From contig JAHDFB010000023.1 in the NCBI GenBank assembly GCA_020628475.1, positions 1-45,108 on the forward strand: a stretch of DNA of 45,108 nt. Direction: 5' to 3'. Made by a program: the position numbers and the translations under genes. Below, piece by piece: positions 34,808 to 42,622 of this stretch. Under the pieces are notes generated by a model, which ran no database searches, was not told the DNA's origin, and worked only from the letters and a program-made list of their open reading frames with translations. This DNA comes from Saprospiraceae bacterium. GTDB taxonomy: Bacteria; Bacteroidota; Bacteroidia; Chitinophagales; Saprospiraceae. Numbering within the stretch: the stretch's first letter is position 1; each line of letters starts with the position of its first letter.

Positions 34808-34844
34808 GAAAAATAAACCCTCTGCGACCAGAGGATTTATTTAA
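34808..34844 (-). terminator. rho-independent terminator after the NTF2-like gene
   Basis: On the minus strand AAATAAATCCTCTG/CAGAGGGTTTATTT form a 14-bp nearly perfect stem around a GTCG loop (34811-34842), ending in T-run. It lies 16 nt past the stop of the gene at 34860 and just before the ACP operon. Confidence 0.88.
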
Positions 34845-34859
34845 TCATTGACTGTTAAA

Positions 34860-35438
34860 TTATTTATCCGAATTAAACATGTCGTAATGGATTAACCAGT
34901 TGCCATCTACTTTCTTCCATAAGATGACATAGGAAGCCTCTGAAATGGGTTCTTTCTGACCATCCTTATATCCTTTCATATGACATCGTTGAAAGGCAAC
35001 ATCCAGATCACCTAGAAACTGCAATTCATCTTGATAAAATTGAACGCGATCTACATTTTGGAGGATGGTTGTGAAAGCTTGCTTGATTTCTTCTCGACCA
35101 ATATTGGGAGTAGCTCCAGGAGTCATGAAAACCCCATCCAAGGTGTACTCTTCAGAGATGCCTTGAGCATCTTTTTGAACCCATTTTGATTCGAATCGTC
35201 GATCGGCAATGTCCACTAGTTTAGCTTCGATTAGCAATCGATCAGTACTAACTTTTTTAGAGCCAAAATAGGAAACTTTGGAGCCCTTATAATCCACTTC
35301 AGTCAATTCGCTCATGGATGCAGAATGGGACATCTCTTGCTTGACAGTCATAGCGTGTTGGGCATTGGTAATATTTAATGCGGTGAATAGAAACATAGAG
35401 CAAATTAGCATGATTCCAAGTACATTTGTCTTTTTCAT
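34860..35438 (-). CDS. exported SnoaL/DUF4440-like (NTF2-fold) protein
   Basis: 192-aa protein from the ATG at 35438, which starts a signal peptide (MKKTNVLG...ALNITNAQ); upstream frame to 35510 adds non-signal residues. The C-terminal ~130 residues show the NTF2-fold pattern of the SnoaL/DUF4440 group: YTLDGVFMTPGATPNIGREEIKQAF, a VAFQRCHMKG strand and YVILWKKVDGNWLIHYDMFNSD. Such domains are small-molecule-binding or isomerase-like; the activity here is unknown. Probably periplasmic. It has its own terminator, and an 18-bp palindrome lies about 100 nt upstream of the start. Confidence 0.78.
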   Translation of the reverse strand: MKKTNVLGIMLICSMFLFTALNITNAQHAMTVKQEMSHSASMSELTEVDYKGSKVSYFGSKKVSTDRLLIEAKLVDIADRRFESKWVQKDAQGISEEYTLDGVFMTPGATPNIGREEIKQAFTTILQNVDRVQFYQDELQFLGDLDVAFQRCHMKGYKDGQKEPISEASYVILWKKVDGNWLIHYDMFNSDK

Positions 35439-36201
35439 TTTAGTTAAATTTTTAAGATTTTGAAAATATAATAGCAGCCCTACCTTATGTACGCAGGTAA
35501 AGAACGTCAACCCATATAGGCCATCAGGGTATCATCTTATCTTGACAGATAAGTAGAGCTAAAAAACTATTCTTTTAAATGATATATTCAGTGGAGTTAG
35601 CCTGTATAATATATAGCAATCCCATTTGCTGGTTTACGTCGGCAACCCATACATGATAATAATTACATCCTATGGATGATATCAACCTTGAATATTAGGA
35701 ACGGTCAATCAGGGACCATTTGTGGTATTAATTTCATTGTTTAGTTGTTTAATATTTAATAAGTATATAGTAATCCCATTAAAACAGCAGTGCATTCTGC
35801 TACTTTATAGAGTCAATGACATGATCAAAAAATGCCTTGTACTATTCCCGTAAGTTTTAAAAAAGTAAAATTATTTCTAAACTTTCAGATCTATATCCAA
35901 AGTGAAATAATTGTGTTTGTGATGTTTATTTAATGTAGAGCTAACTGATTTTACTGATAGATTCTATGATACTTTTAATAGCTGCCTTCTTTTTTTGTTC
36001 TTATAACATTTTATCTTCTACTGTCGGTATGCGAACAAATCAGTTGTAGACCACATAAACCTATACCGTTCACGTCAAAAAAAGGTTGCTTGATACACGA
36101 AGAAAAGGCTATTTTTTTTAAAATAATTGAAAATAGGATACAGGAGATTATGCTTACGCAACGAATAAAAGCTTATAGCAACTATTGTAACGCAAACAGG
36201 G
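35439..36201. other. gene desert with small repeats
   Basis: About 760 nt with no convincing gene; all frames are short. It holds a palindrome CTTATCT-TGAC-AGATAAG at 35536-35553, two copies of ATATAG(C/T)AATCCCATT at 35611-35626 and 35765-35780 (one mismatch), and low-GC sequence with a homopolymer-rich part near 36075-36125. Nothing else is recognised; it may be a decayed gene region. Confidence 0.55.
35536..35553. promoter_or_regulatory. 18-bp palindrome upstream of the NTF2-like gene
   Basis: CTTATCT (35536-35542) and AGATAAG (35547-35553) are perfect inverted arms around TGAC. No T-run follows, so it is more like an operator or RNA hairpin than a terminator; the start codon of the gene is about 100 nt away on the minus strand. 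Confidence 0.4.
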
Positions 36202-36576
36202 TCAATATTGGTAGACATACAAAAGATAAGTTGTAAAGGCTATGGCAAAAATGAAAGCTGCTCCTAAACCAAAACAAACATAATTATAGTATTTATTGAC
36301 TTTATTTCGAACCAGATTAAGAGGAGTACTAATTTCTTTATTAATTTTTAATTCGTACGAATACTGATTGGACTCTCCTCGATTTAGACCCAATTCAAAA
36401 AACTCTTCACCGATATAAAAAGAATAATTCTTGGTCTCTTTTTTAATGGAAAAATCGACCAATAGAATGCTTCGATTACAGTAAATCATAACATGACCGG
36501 ATTCGGCACCATGGTATAAACCAATGTTATATTGGGAGCCAGTATCATCTGCATATAACCAAGATAATTGAGCCAT
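36202..36576 (-). CDS. small tail-anchored protein of unknown function
   Basis: 124-aa protein. Residues 1-85 form a beta-rich soluble part (WLYADDTGSQYNIGLYHGAESGHV, then NRSILLVDFSIKKETKNYSFYI). Residues about 97-120 (YVCFGLGAAFIFAIAFTTYLLYV) are one strong C-terminal membrane segment. With no signal peptide it is probably tail-anchored in the inner membrane with the domain in the cytoplasm. I cannot name the family; length and codon pattern look like a real gene. It is divergent from the DksA-like gene with 208 nt between. Confidence 0.6.
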   Translation of the reverse strand: MAQLSWLYADDTGSQYNIGLYHGAESGHVMIYCNRSILLVDFSIKKETKNYSFYIGEEFFELGLNRGESNQYSYELKINKEISTPLNLVRNKVNKYYNYVCFGLGAAFIFAIAFTTYLLYVYQY

Positions 36577-36645
36577 GTTTATAGGTTAATTTTCTCTATG
36601 AATATAAATAAAATTATCTTATTTTGCTAATAATCAGTAAGTTGG

Positions 36646-36694
36646 ATTGACAGAAAGGCTGCTAATTTATTGAATTTGACATATTTCTGTCAAT
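36646..36694. promoter_or_regulatory. 11-bp inverted repeat ATTGACAGAAA/TTTCTGTCAAT
   Basis: Perfect arms at 36646-36656 and 36684-36694, 27 nt apart, in the space between the divergent genes at 36202 and 36785. A second perfect 10-bp palindrome, ATACATGTAT, is at 36708-36717. Either could be a binding site for a regulator; none is identified. Confidence 0.4.
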
Positions 36695-36784
36695 TGTATA
36701 AACAAGCATACATGTATATAATGTTTTTTTAAAACAAAAATTATGTCGAGCACGGTATTAAATAATGTATAGAAGGGTAACTAT

Positions 36785-37120
36785 ATGACAAAAGAAGAAC
36801 GAGCATCCCTAAAAAATAGGATTCTGGAATTGATCGAAATCGGAGAAAAAGAAATTCAATTATTAGAAGAACATACAAAACCGGTCTCTCCTGAAAATTC
36901 CTTGGGGCGTATTTCTAGAATGGATGCTATTAATAATAAGGGCGTGGCAGATGCAGCTATGCGAAATAAGAAAAGTAAGTTGAGCAAGTTAAAAGTAGCA
37001 CTTACGCAAATTGACAACGAAGACTTTGGAACATGCTCAAACTGTAAACGTACGATTCAAGCGGCTCGTTTAATGTATATGCCAGAGGTCACACGCTGTG
37101 TAAGATGTGCCGCACGATAG
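36785..37120 (+). CDS. DksA/TraR-type C4 zinc-finger protein
   Basis: 111-aa protein. The N-terminal ~70 residues are helical and charged (coiled-coil pair, as in DksA). The C-terminal zinc finger reads CSNCKRTIQAARLMYMPEVTRCVRC, with four Cys in C-x2-C...C-x2-C. DksA-type proteins enter the RNA polymerase secondary channel and alter transcription with ppGpp. It is shorter than E. coli DksA (151 aa), near the TraR/YbiI range, and may be an accessory family member. It has a long AT-rich upstream region with an 11-bp inverted repeat. Confidence 0.87.
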   Translation: MTKEERASLKNRILELIEIGEKEIQLLEEHTKPVSPENSLGRISRMDAINNKGVADAAMRNKKSKLSKLKVALTQIDNEDFGTCSNCKRTIQAARLMYMPEVTRCVRCAAR

Positions 37121-37218
37121 TGATTTTAATCGATTATTTTAAGAACTTAGTCTTGAATTAATTGTAAATTGGAACTATAGCAATTGAATTTGTTTTCATT
37201 GAGTATAAAACAATATAT

Positions 37219-37662
37219 ATGATACAACAAGAACGGGGAAATAGTGGTACAATGGGGACTGTTATTGGTATTGCAACCTTAGCACTTTTAGCCGTTATAA
37301 TATATTTCGTATTAAAGGGATTTATTTGGTTCATTTTTGCTTTTGCGTGGGCTTTCTTGATTATAGCAGCCTTATTAGATTATAAGGTTATAATCAACTT
37401 TGGTAAAAGATTGATTGCTTTGTTTAAGTCCAATGCATTATATGGAATTGGGGCTACGGCTTTATCGGTGTTATTATATCCTTTTTTATTTTTTATATTG
37501 ATGCTACGGGCAATAGGTAGTAAATTCGTTAAACGAATAGGCTTTGATTTGAATGATCCATTAGGTGCTTCTCAAGAAGAAACACAGTATACAGATTACG
37601 AAGAAATAATGGATGAGGAATTGGAATTAAAAGAAATCGAGTTTCGAAAAAGAAACCGTTAA
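37219..37662 (+). CDS. small membrane protein of unknown function
   Basis: 147-aa protein with about three hydrophobic segments (near 16-32, 34-50 and 71-96) and an acidic C-terminal tail (EETQYTDYEEIMDEELELKEIEF). No motif recognised. It precedes a glycosyltransferase gene by 6 nt on the same strand, so the two probably form an operon and may work in the same surface glycan step; this is inference. Confidence 0.65.
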   Translation: MIQQERGNSGTMGTVIGIATLALLAVIIYFVLKGFIWFIFAFAWAFLIIAALLDYKVIINFGKRLIALFKSNALYGIGATALSVLLYPFLFFILMLRAIGSKFVKRIGFDLNDPLGASQEETQYTDYEEIMDEELELKEIEFRKRNR

Positions 37663-37668
37663 ATCCAA

Positions 37669-38790
37669 GTGATATATCTACTTTTCTTTATTAGCCTGCT
37701 AATAACCTTTCGATATTATATAATAATACGTGATTATTTGGATGGTTGGAATGCCACACCACATTACACGATTTCTGACGAACAAGGAGGGACTTTTGTT
37801 TCTGTGGTCATTGCTGCCTACAATGAAGAAAATAACATCAGAGCATGTTTACGTTCTATTTTGGCCAATCAATATGATCCAGCATTATTTGAGATTATCG
37901 TGGTCAACAATGGCTCGACGGATAGAACGGCAGACATTTTATCGGAAAAAGAATTCGCTAGAGTTCGAGTCTTTGATCAGATAATAGGACACAAAAAGGA
38001 ATCCTTAGAATTGGCTTTTTCCAAAGTAAAAGGCTCCTTTATAATATGTACAGATGCGGATTGTAGGGTAGATCCATTGTGGATTCAAAGTATGGTATTA
38101 CATCATGAAATACATGAAGCACAGGTTGTATTAGGTCCAGTAGAAATTGACCATTACTTTCATTTACCCAGTCGTTTTCAGGCTTTTGATATGCTAGCGA
38201 TGATGGGCGTTACTGCCGGAGGCGTAAAGAATCAAAGTACGTACCTCGCAAATGGGGCCAATATGGCATTTACGAGGAAAATATATGAGGAAATTGGCCA
38301 GATACCTAGAAAAGATATCGCGAGTGGAGACGATATCTTTTTACTACATGCCTTTGCAAAATCCAATCCGGATCAGATTTATTTTAATCGATCAAAGGCT
38401 GGAATTGTAAAAACAAAGGCTTTGACTTCTTGGAAGGACCTCATTCAACAACGTATTCGATGGGCGAGTAAAACCAGCAGCTATGTGCATGTAAAGGACA
38501 GATGGATGGCGGCATTTATATTTTTATTCTGTTTGAGTATTGTCATCAATTTGCTCTTGATTCCATTTACAGGAGGACTTAGTTTCTTTTTTGCCCTCTT
38601 TCAATTGTTCATCAAGGCAGTACTGGATTATTTTTTCATGGAACGTGTCAATGAGTTCTTCCGCCTAAAGCATCTGATGAAATATTTTATACCATCTTTT
38701 TTTGTCCACTTTTGCTATGTCTTGTTGGCTGGAATCACCGGATTATTTAAAGTTAAATATCGCTGGAAAGATAAAGCAATACACCGCTGA
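37669..38790 (+). CDS. family 2 glycosyltransferase, membrane-bound
   Basis: 373-aa protein starting at GTG 37669. A short N-terminal hydrophobic segment is followed by a GT2 domain: VSVVIAAYNEENNIRACLRSI, VVNNGSTDRTADI, the DxD-type CTDADCRVDP metal/sugar-nucleotide site and QQRIRWASK (the Q..RW motif). Two or three membrane segments follow near the C-terminus. The family moves sugars from nucleotide-sugar donors to lipid or polymer acceptors at the inner membrane. Substrate cannot be told. No ribosome binding site is obvious, and the start is 6 nt after the upstream stop. Confidence 0.87.
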   Translation: MIYLLFFISLLITFRYYIIIRDYLDGWNATPHYTISDEQGGTFVSVVIAAYNEENNIRACLRSILANQYDPALFEIIVVNNGSTDRTADILSEKEFARVRVFDQIIGHKKESLELAFSKVKGSFIICTDADCRVDPLWIQSMVLHHEIHEAQVVLGPVEIDHYFHLPSRFQAFDMLAMMGVTAGGVKNQSTYLANGANMAFTRKIYEEIGQIPRKDIASGDDIFLLHAFAKSNPDQIYFNRSKAGIVKTKALTSWKDLIQQRIRWASKTSSYVHVKDRWMAAFIFLFCLSIVINLLLIPFTGGLSFFFALFQLFIKAVLDYFFMERVNEFFRLKHLMKYFIPSFFVHFCYVLLAGITGLFKVKYRWKDKAIHR

Positions 38791-38906
38791 TTCTCGATAG
38801 ATATAAATGCTCACTCCATTATTATGATTAGCGTATAAATATTATATATAGTATTCCGTTATAGTCTCGTGAAACTTTGTTATCTTAGATGAACAAACAA
38901 TAAACC

Positions 38907-39446
38907 ATGGTACAAACGAATGCGAATCTACAGCATCTAACGATTGCTGGTCTAGAAGAGGTTAAAAGATATCAGAATAAACACGTAATAGATCGTTTTA
39001 GAGAAAGTTGGGATGTTAGCCCCGAACAAGGACAAGAAATATTTGATGAAATGTTGACTTGGCTCTGGCTTTGCGCGTCCAGCGTAAAACACAGAAAAGA
39101 GGGTAGAAATATTCCAAAGTTATCGGTGACTAGATCTATGACTTTACTCGATGAAATGTGGCATGCTTTTATACTTTTTACAAAGCCATATACTGCATTT
39201 TGCCAAGAGCATTTTGGATTTTATATCCATCATGGCCCTACGACAAATGATGAAAAGGATGCAGCAAAAGAGAAAATACAAAATAACGCCAATGAATTTC
39301 TTGGGAATCTCGAAAAAGACCTCACTCTTCAGTATGAATACATTTATGATCAACTTGGTGAAAACACCTTAAAAAAATGGTATTCGGAATGGACAGATTT
39401 GTACACGACTGAGCAATTGAATAAACTGTACAAAAAGCATTGGTAA
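38907..39446 (+). CDS. 179-aa protein with WH...C..HFG..IHH motif; partner of the Cys-rich peptide?
   Basis: Soluble helical protein of 179 aa with no signal peptide. The most notable feature is a compact motif DEMWHAFILFTKPYTAFC followed by QEHFGFYIHHG (residues 82-110), holding His86, Cys99, His102, His108 and His109. It resembles the WH.HIL.T..Y...C...FG...HH pattern I recall from bacterial proteins of the glycine-rich-domain (DUF1399-like) group, but that link is uncertain. The residues could bind a metal. It precedes the 41-aa Cys-rich ORF by 37 nt with the same orientation and a shared terminator, so both are likely one transcript. It could modify, bind or give immunity to the peptide; this is inference. 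Confidence 0.7.
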   Translation: MVQTNANLQHLTIAGLEEVKRYQNKHVIDRFRESWDVSPEQGQEIFDEMLTWLWLCASSVKHRKEGRNIPKLSVTRSMTLLDEMWHAFILFTKPYTAFCQEHFGFYIHHGPTTNDEKDAAKEKIQNNANEFLGNLEKDLTLQYEYIYDQLGENTLKKWYSEWTDLYTTEQLNKLYKKHW

Positions 39447-39483
39447 CGAACACAGATTTTTTTTAACTTTTAAAAACTTTATA

Positions 39484-39609
39484 ATGGACACTAAATCAAA
39501 ATTAATCAAAGAATTGGTTGACAAGAATATTGGAAAATCCGATAAGGAAATTCCTTGTGCGACGCTTTGTTTATCGGCGTGCTTGTCTTTACCTTGTATA
39601 TTCACATAG
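39484..39609 (+). CDS. 41-aa four-cysteine peptide, RiPP-precursor-like
   Basis: Short ORF (ATG 39484, TAG stop 39607-39609), read by hand. The first 24 residues are charged and Lys-rich with an amphipathic look (LIKELVDKNIGKSDKE), like a leader. The last 17 are CATLCLSACLSLPCIFT, uncharged, with Cys at 25, 29, 33 and 38 (spacing 3-3-4), Thr and Ser between them. No signal peptide. The ATG is 37 nt after the upstream gene, and a 14-bp terminator follows 17 nt after the stop. This fits a precursor of a ribosomal peptide or a small Cys peptide. No lanthipeptide dehydratase, radical SAM, YcaO or transporter gene is in the window, so the class is open. Antisense and overlapping longer frames are weaker candidates. 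Confidence 0.6.
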   Translation: MDTKSKLIKELVDKNIGKSDKEIPCATLCLSACLSLPCIFT

Positions 39610-39626
39610 AAGAAAATACAAGCTAT

Positions 39627-39678
39627 CAAAAGGTATTACTTGGCTGCATTAGCAGAGAAAGTAATACCTTTTGGTTTT
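39627..39678 (+). terminator. rho-independent terminator after the Cys-rich peptide
   Basis: CAAAAGGTATTACT (39627-39640) pairs perfectly with AGTAATACCTTTTG (39660-39673), 14 bp, with a 19-nt loop holding an inner CTGC/GCAG pair, then GTTTTTATCC. It ends the peptide transcript and separates it from the convergent peptidase gene (stop 39721). Confidence 0.9.
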
Positions 39679-39720
39679 TATCCATACCAATAGAAAAAGA
39701 CCCTTTCTTTAAGAAGGTTA

Positions 39721-41007
39721 TCATGTTTTGGAACGCTTAATGGGCGCTTTCAGATACTTATCCAAGAAAGCATAAATGGCGTCTAGTTCTGCCCCTTCGA
39801 AATCAGCGATTCTAGTTTGATGACTTCCCGCTTTTTTAACCATAAGTAAAGATTGTTGATCTGGGTTTGGCACATAAGTTAATGCCCCCCACGGATCAAA
39901 CGCTCCTTGAATGATCAAAATATGTTTCGCCTTGGCTAATTTTTTATTGATCATGATATTGTAACTAGGATCATAGTCTAAGGAAACATCTCGAGGTCCG
40001 AAAATCGCATTGTCATAACTATCCACGTATCGCAAATATTCTTTTAGGTGATCGTGAATAAAGCCATAATATCCGTTCTGTGTCATAAATTGATAAAAAG
40101 CCGGTTCATAGTATGCAATCACGCCGTCGCTATAAAAATCTATACCTACGACTTTCATAAGATGGTCAAAGGCTTCCTGCGCACTTGGATCGGTAGGAAC
40201 TTGGTCACAAGCATGTCCCATCTGCCAAAACGAAAAGGTATATTCTAAAACAGCATACTCCAAGGCTTTTTCCACTCCTTTGACACGTCGGAAGGTCAAC
40301 TTGTTTTCAGTCGCTTTATTCCGAGCCATCGGAATCATTTCGTCCATATATTTTAAGGCCGTAATCTGAAACTCAGACAGGGCATTTCGACAAGCTTCAT
40401 CACCGACGTTGAGGATGGCCTCATCACATCGTACATCTTCTCGCGCATTCGGCAATGGTGCCACATATGGAATAGCCACCTTGACATCTTTAGGATATGT
40501 TGCCTTATAGTACAAACAGGTCGTTCCCCCTTTACTAATTCCCGTACTGACCCATTCCTTGCAGTAATATTTTTTAAAGGCCTTGTTGATACGATGCAAA
40601 TCCTCCATGGCCTGCTGATTGGTATGGTATTGATAATCAATAGTCTCAGGTACGGATTTTCCAAAATTTCGATATTCAACGATCAGCTGATTACTTTGAA
40701 GAATATCACTCAATTCATAAAATCTAGGACCGGCGTTATAACCCTCTGTGACCATTAACATCGGAGCTTTTTTATCGAAATGAGATAAAAATAAACGCTG
40801 TCTAAAGGTCCCTTTCGAGTGATCGTTGTGATCCAACCATTGGTCAATCATAATCGTATATTCGGCAACATAATGATATTTCGCATCACGTTTTTTTATC
40901 TCTGCAGTGGGAAATATTTTTTTGATCTTTTGCTCTAGTTTGTCCGTATTCGCGTAGGAAAAAACGAAGGTAAAACTGAGAAGAATGGAAAAAATATATC
41001 GAGTCAT
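39721..41007 (-). CDS. exported S28/S37-type serine peptidase (tripeptidyl-aminopeptidase-like)
   Basis: 428-aa protein with a signal peptide (1-19, ending VFSYAN). It has an alpha/beta-hydrolase peptidase fold: VEYRNFGKSVPE, VSTGISKGGTT with the nucleophile Ser158, a GAFDPWGAL acid loop near 370-378, and GSHQTR near 394 with the catalytic His. This triad order fits the S28 / S37 peptidase group, which removes tripeptides or acts on Pro-X bonds. Likely periplasmic or secreted, for peptide scavenging. It is divergent from the GSCFA gene with about 50 nt between and convergent with the Cys-peptide operon. Confidence 0.83.
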   Translation of the reverse strand: MTRYIFSILLSFTFVFSYANTDKLEQKIKKIFPTAEIKKRDAKYHYVAEYTIMIDQWLDHNDHSKGTFRQRLFLSHFDKKAPMLMVTEGYNAGPRFYELSDILQSNQLIVEYRNFGKSVPETIDYQYHTNQQAMEDLHRINKAFKKYYCKEWVSTGISKGGTTCLYYKATYPKDVKVAIPYVAPLPNAREDVRCDEAILNVGDEACRNALSEFQITALKYMDEMIPMARNKATENKLTFRRVKGVEKALEYAVLEYTFSFWQMGHACDQVPTDPSAQEAFDHLMKVVGIDFYSDGVIAYYEPAFYQFMTQNGYYGFIHDHLKEYLRYVDSYDNAIFGPRDVSLDYDPSYNIMINKKLAKAKHILIIQGAFDPWGALTYVPNPDQQSLLMVKKAGSHQTRIADFEGAELDAIYAFLDKYLKAPIKRSKT

Positions 41008-41057
41008 AACTTAAAATTTGATGGTGAAGATAGGAAAAAAACAGATGTTTGTATTCT

Positions 41058-42020
41058 ATGAAATGGCGTACCAACATAAATGTCAGCAGCGAACTAAAAA
41101 TGACTTACCAGGATCGATTTGTTTTTATCGGTTCCTGTTTTGCCGAGAATATGGCACATAAGATGCATCGACTGGGCTTTCAGACGCGATGTAATCCTTT
41201 GGGCATTATGTATAATCCTGCTTCACTGGTGCAGTGCTTAAGATTATTGTCTGGTCAACAAGAGCTCTCGAAGGCATCCATGTTGGCCCGTGATGGTCAT
41301 TATTTTCATTTCGATTTACACAGTGATTGGCATGCCAAAACTATGGATGCATTACAGGCTAAAGTAGGTCAGAAAGTCGAAGATTGGCAAGCTTTTTTGA
41401 AGGCAGAAAAACAGTCTTCGGCAACCATTAATATAGTGCTTACATTGGGCACGGCATGGGTGTATAGGCATCACAAGACGGGAAATATTGTGGCCAATTG
41501 TCATAAACAAGAAACACAACAGTTTAGCAAATTTCTGTTATCTGAAGCAGAAATTATGGATCAATTGAAGCAGATCAACCGTATTTTCTCTGCGGCCCAT
41601 TGTAATATTATATGGACCGTTTCTCCAATTCGGCATCTCAAAGATGGTGTTTCTGAAAATGCTGTGTCCAAATCCAGATTGATTTCCGCGGTTTATGAAA
41701 TGGTGCAACAACATAAACACATGCATTATTTTCCGGCTTACGAAATCATGATGGATGAACTACGCGATTATCGATATTATCAGGAAGACTTGATACATCC
41801 GACAGAAACTGCAATCTCATATATATGGACTTGTTTTAAAGAGGCTACTTTCGGTATAGCAACACAAGAAACCATGGATAAATGCGATAAGATACTGAAG
41901 ATGAAGGATCATCGACTCCTGTTTCCAGAATCAGAGGAAGCGCAAAGATTTAAACAGAAATTGAAGGATTCCAAAGAGCAGTTTCATAAGGATCATCCAG
42001 AAGTACGTATAAATGAGTAG
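41058..42020 (+). CDS. GSCFA-domain protein
   Basis: 320-aa cytoplasmic protein from the ATG at 41058; the frame opens at a TTG (41049) three codons earlier. FIGSCFAENMAHKMHRLGF (near 24-42) is the signature that names the GSCFA family, an SGNH-hydrolase-related fold common in Bacteroidota. LGTAWVYRH, WTVSPIRHLKDG and the D-x-x-H-type DLIHPTETAI are the other conserved blocks. The activity is not known; an esterase-like role is plausible given the Ser and His. It is followed by a hairpin-rich element. Confidence 0.85.
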   Translation: MKWRTNINVSSELKMTYQDRFVFIGSCFAENMAHKMHRLGFQTRCNPLGIMYNPASLVQCLRLLSGQQELSKASMLARDGHYFHFDLHSDWHAKTMDALQAKVGQKVEDWQAFLKAEKQSSATINIVLTLGTAWVYRHHKTGNIVANCHKQETQQFSKFLLSEAEIMDQLKQINRIFSAAHCNIIWTVSPIRHLKDGVSENAVSKSRLISAVYEMVQQHKHMHYFPAYEIMMDELRDYRYYQEDLIHPTETAISYIWTCFKEATFGIATQETMDKCDKILKMKDHRLLFPESEEAQRFKQKLKDSKEQFHKDHPEVRINE

Positions 42021-42622
42021 GATTTTTAGGGCGATCATATAGACCGCCATTAGACGGCCTATATACCGCGCTATGCGCTGTTTCCCTAAGGTCATCCCGA
42101 CATTTCATGGTCGGGATCGCGCTACGGCGCGCCAGCTACTATCGCTATCGCTTACCTTTTATGATGAATGATCTGCTTATGTACTATTCTCCGAGATTAA
42201 CGTGATTCTCATAGTGTACCTTATTATTAATAATGGAGAGTTTATTGGTTTAATTTCAATATAGTGAATGATAAAAATTGGCGTTTTCTCATATGAACTT
42301 CAGGTCAAAAAGTTAATTAACTAAAAATAATTTGTAAACTACTTTACAAAATGCATTAAATATTTTAACATAAAAAGCCAAATTATTTTTGTTAAAATCC
42401 ATTTTTTTGATGGGGTAAATGTTAAAATTCCAATTATGTAATAGTTAAATTGTTGATATTCAGTGCAAAAATTTGGATTTGTATAGTGTTAATGTTAAAT
42501 GACTTATATATATGTATATAAAAATGTAACAAATAGTAATATTTTATTTAGGGGATGTTGGAAAAAAAACGTGTCACGTAATTGGACAATTGAAAAGAAT
42601 ACTACATTTTAACATTTAACCT
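42021..42622. other. intergenic region with hairpin element and AT-rich leader
   Basis: About 600 nt with no gene. The first part (42031-42155) is a GC-rich, hairpin-rich element. The rest is very AT-rich with repeated GTTAA/TTAAC segments: ATTTTAACAT near 42362 and again near 42607, and GTTAAAATCC and GTTAAAATTCC near 42391 and 42422. A TATTTTTG box at 42384-42391 fits TAnnTTTG but has no good -33 element. A long leader of up to 230 nt for the giant gene at 42623 is possible. Confidence 0.5.
42031..42155 (-). repeat. hairpin-rich dispersed intergenic element, copy 2
   Basis: On the minus strand GCGATAGCGATAGTA (42137-42151) matches the start of the element at 267 at 14 of 15 positions. It contains ATCCCGAC/GTCGGGAT (42094-42101 with 42110-42117), CGCGC/GCGCG (42118-42122 with 42127-42131) and GCGC/GCGC (42068-42071 with 42075-42078) stems. 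It starts 11 nt after the GSCFA stop and may end that transcript. Confidence 0.5.

Noticed and set aside
39369-39629. 86-codon minus-strand frame and a 61-codon plus-strand frame (39555-39740) overlapping the Cys-rich peptide
   Set aside because: Both run through the terminator or the 3' end of the upstream gene and show no signal peptide or family pattern. The 41-aa frame has better start spacing, operon position and Cys pattern.
42384-42391. TATTTTTG as promoter of the giant gene at 42623
   Set aside because: It fits the -7 consensus but has no TTG at the right distance and lies in very AT-rich sequence where such words occur often; kept only as a note.
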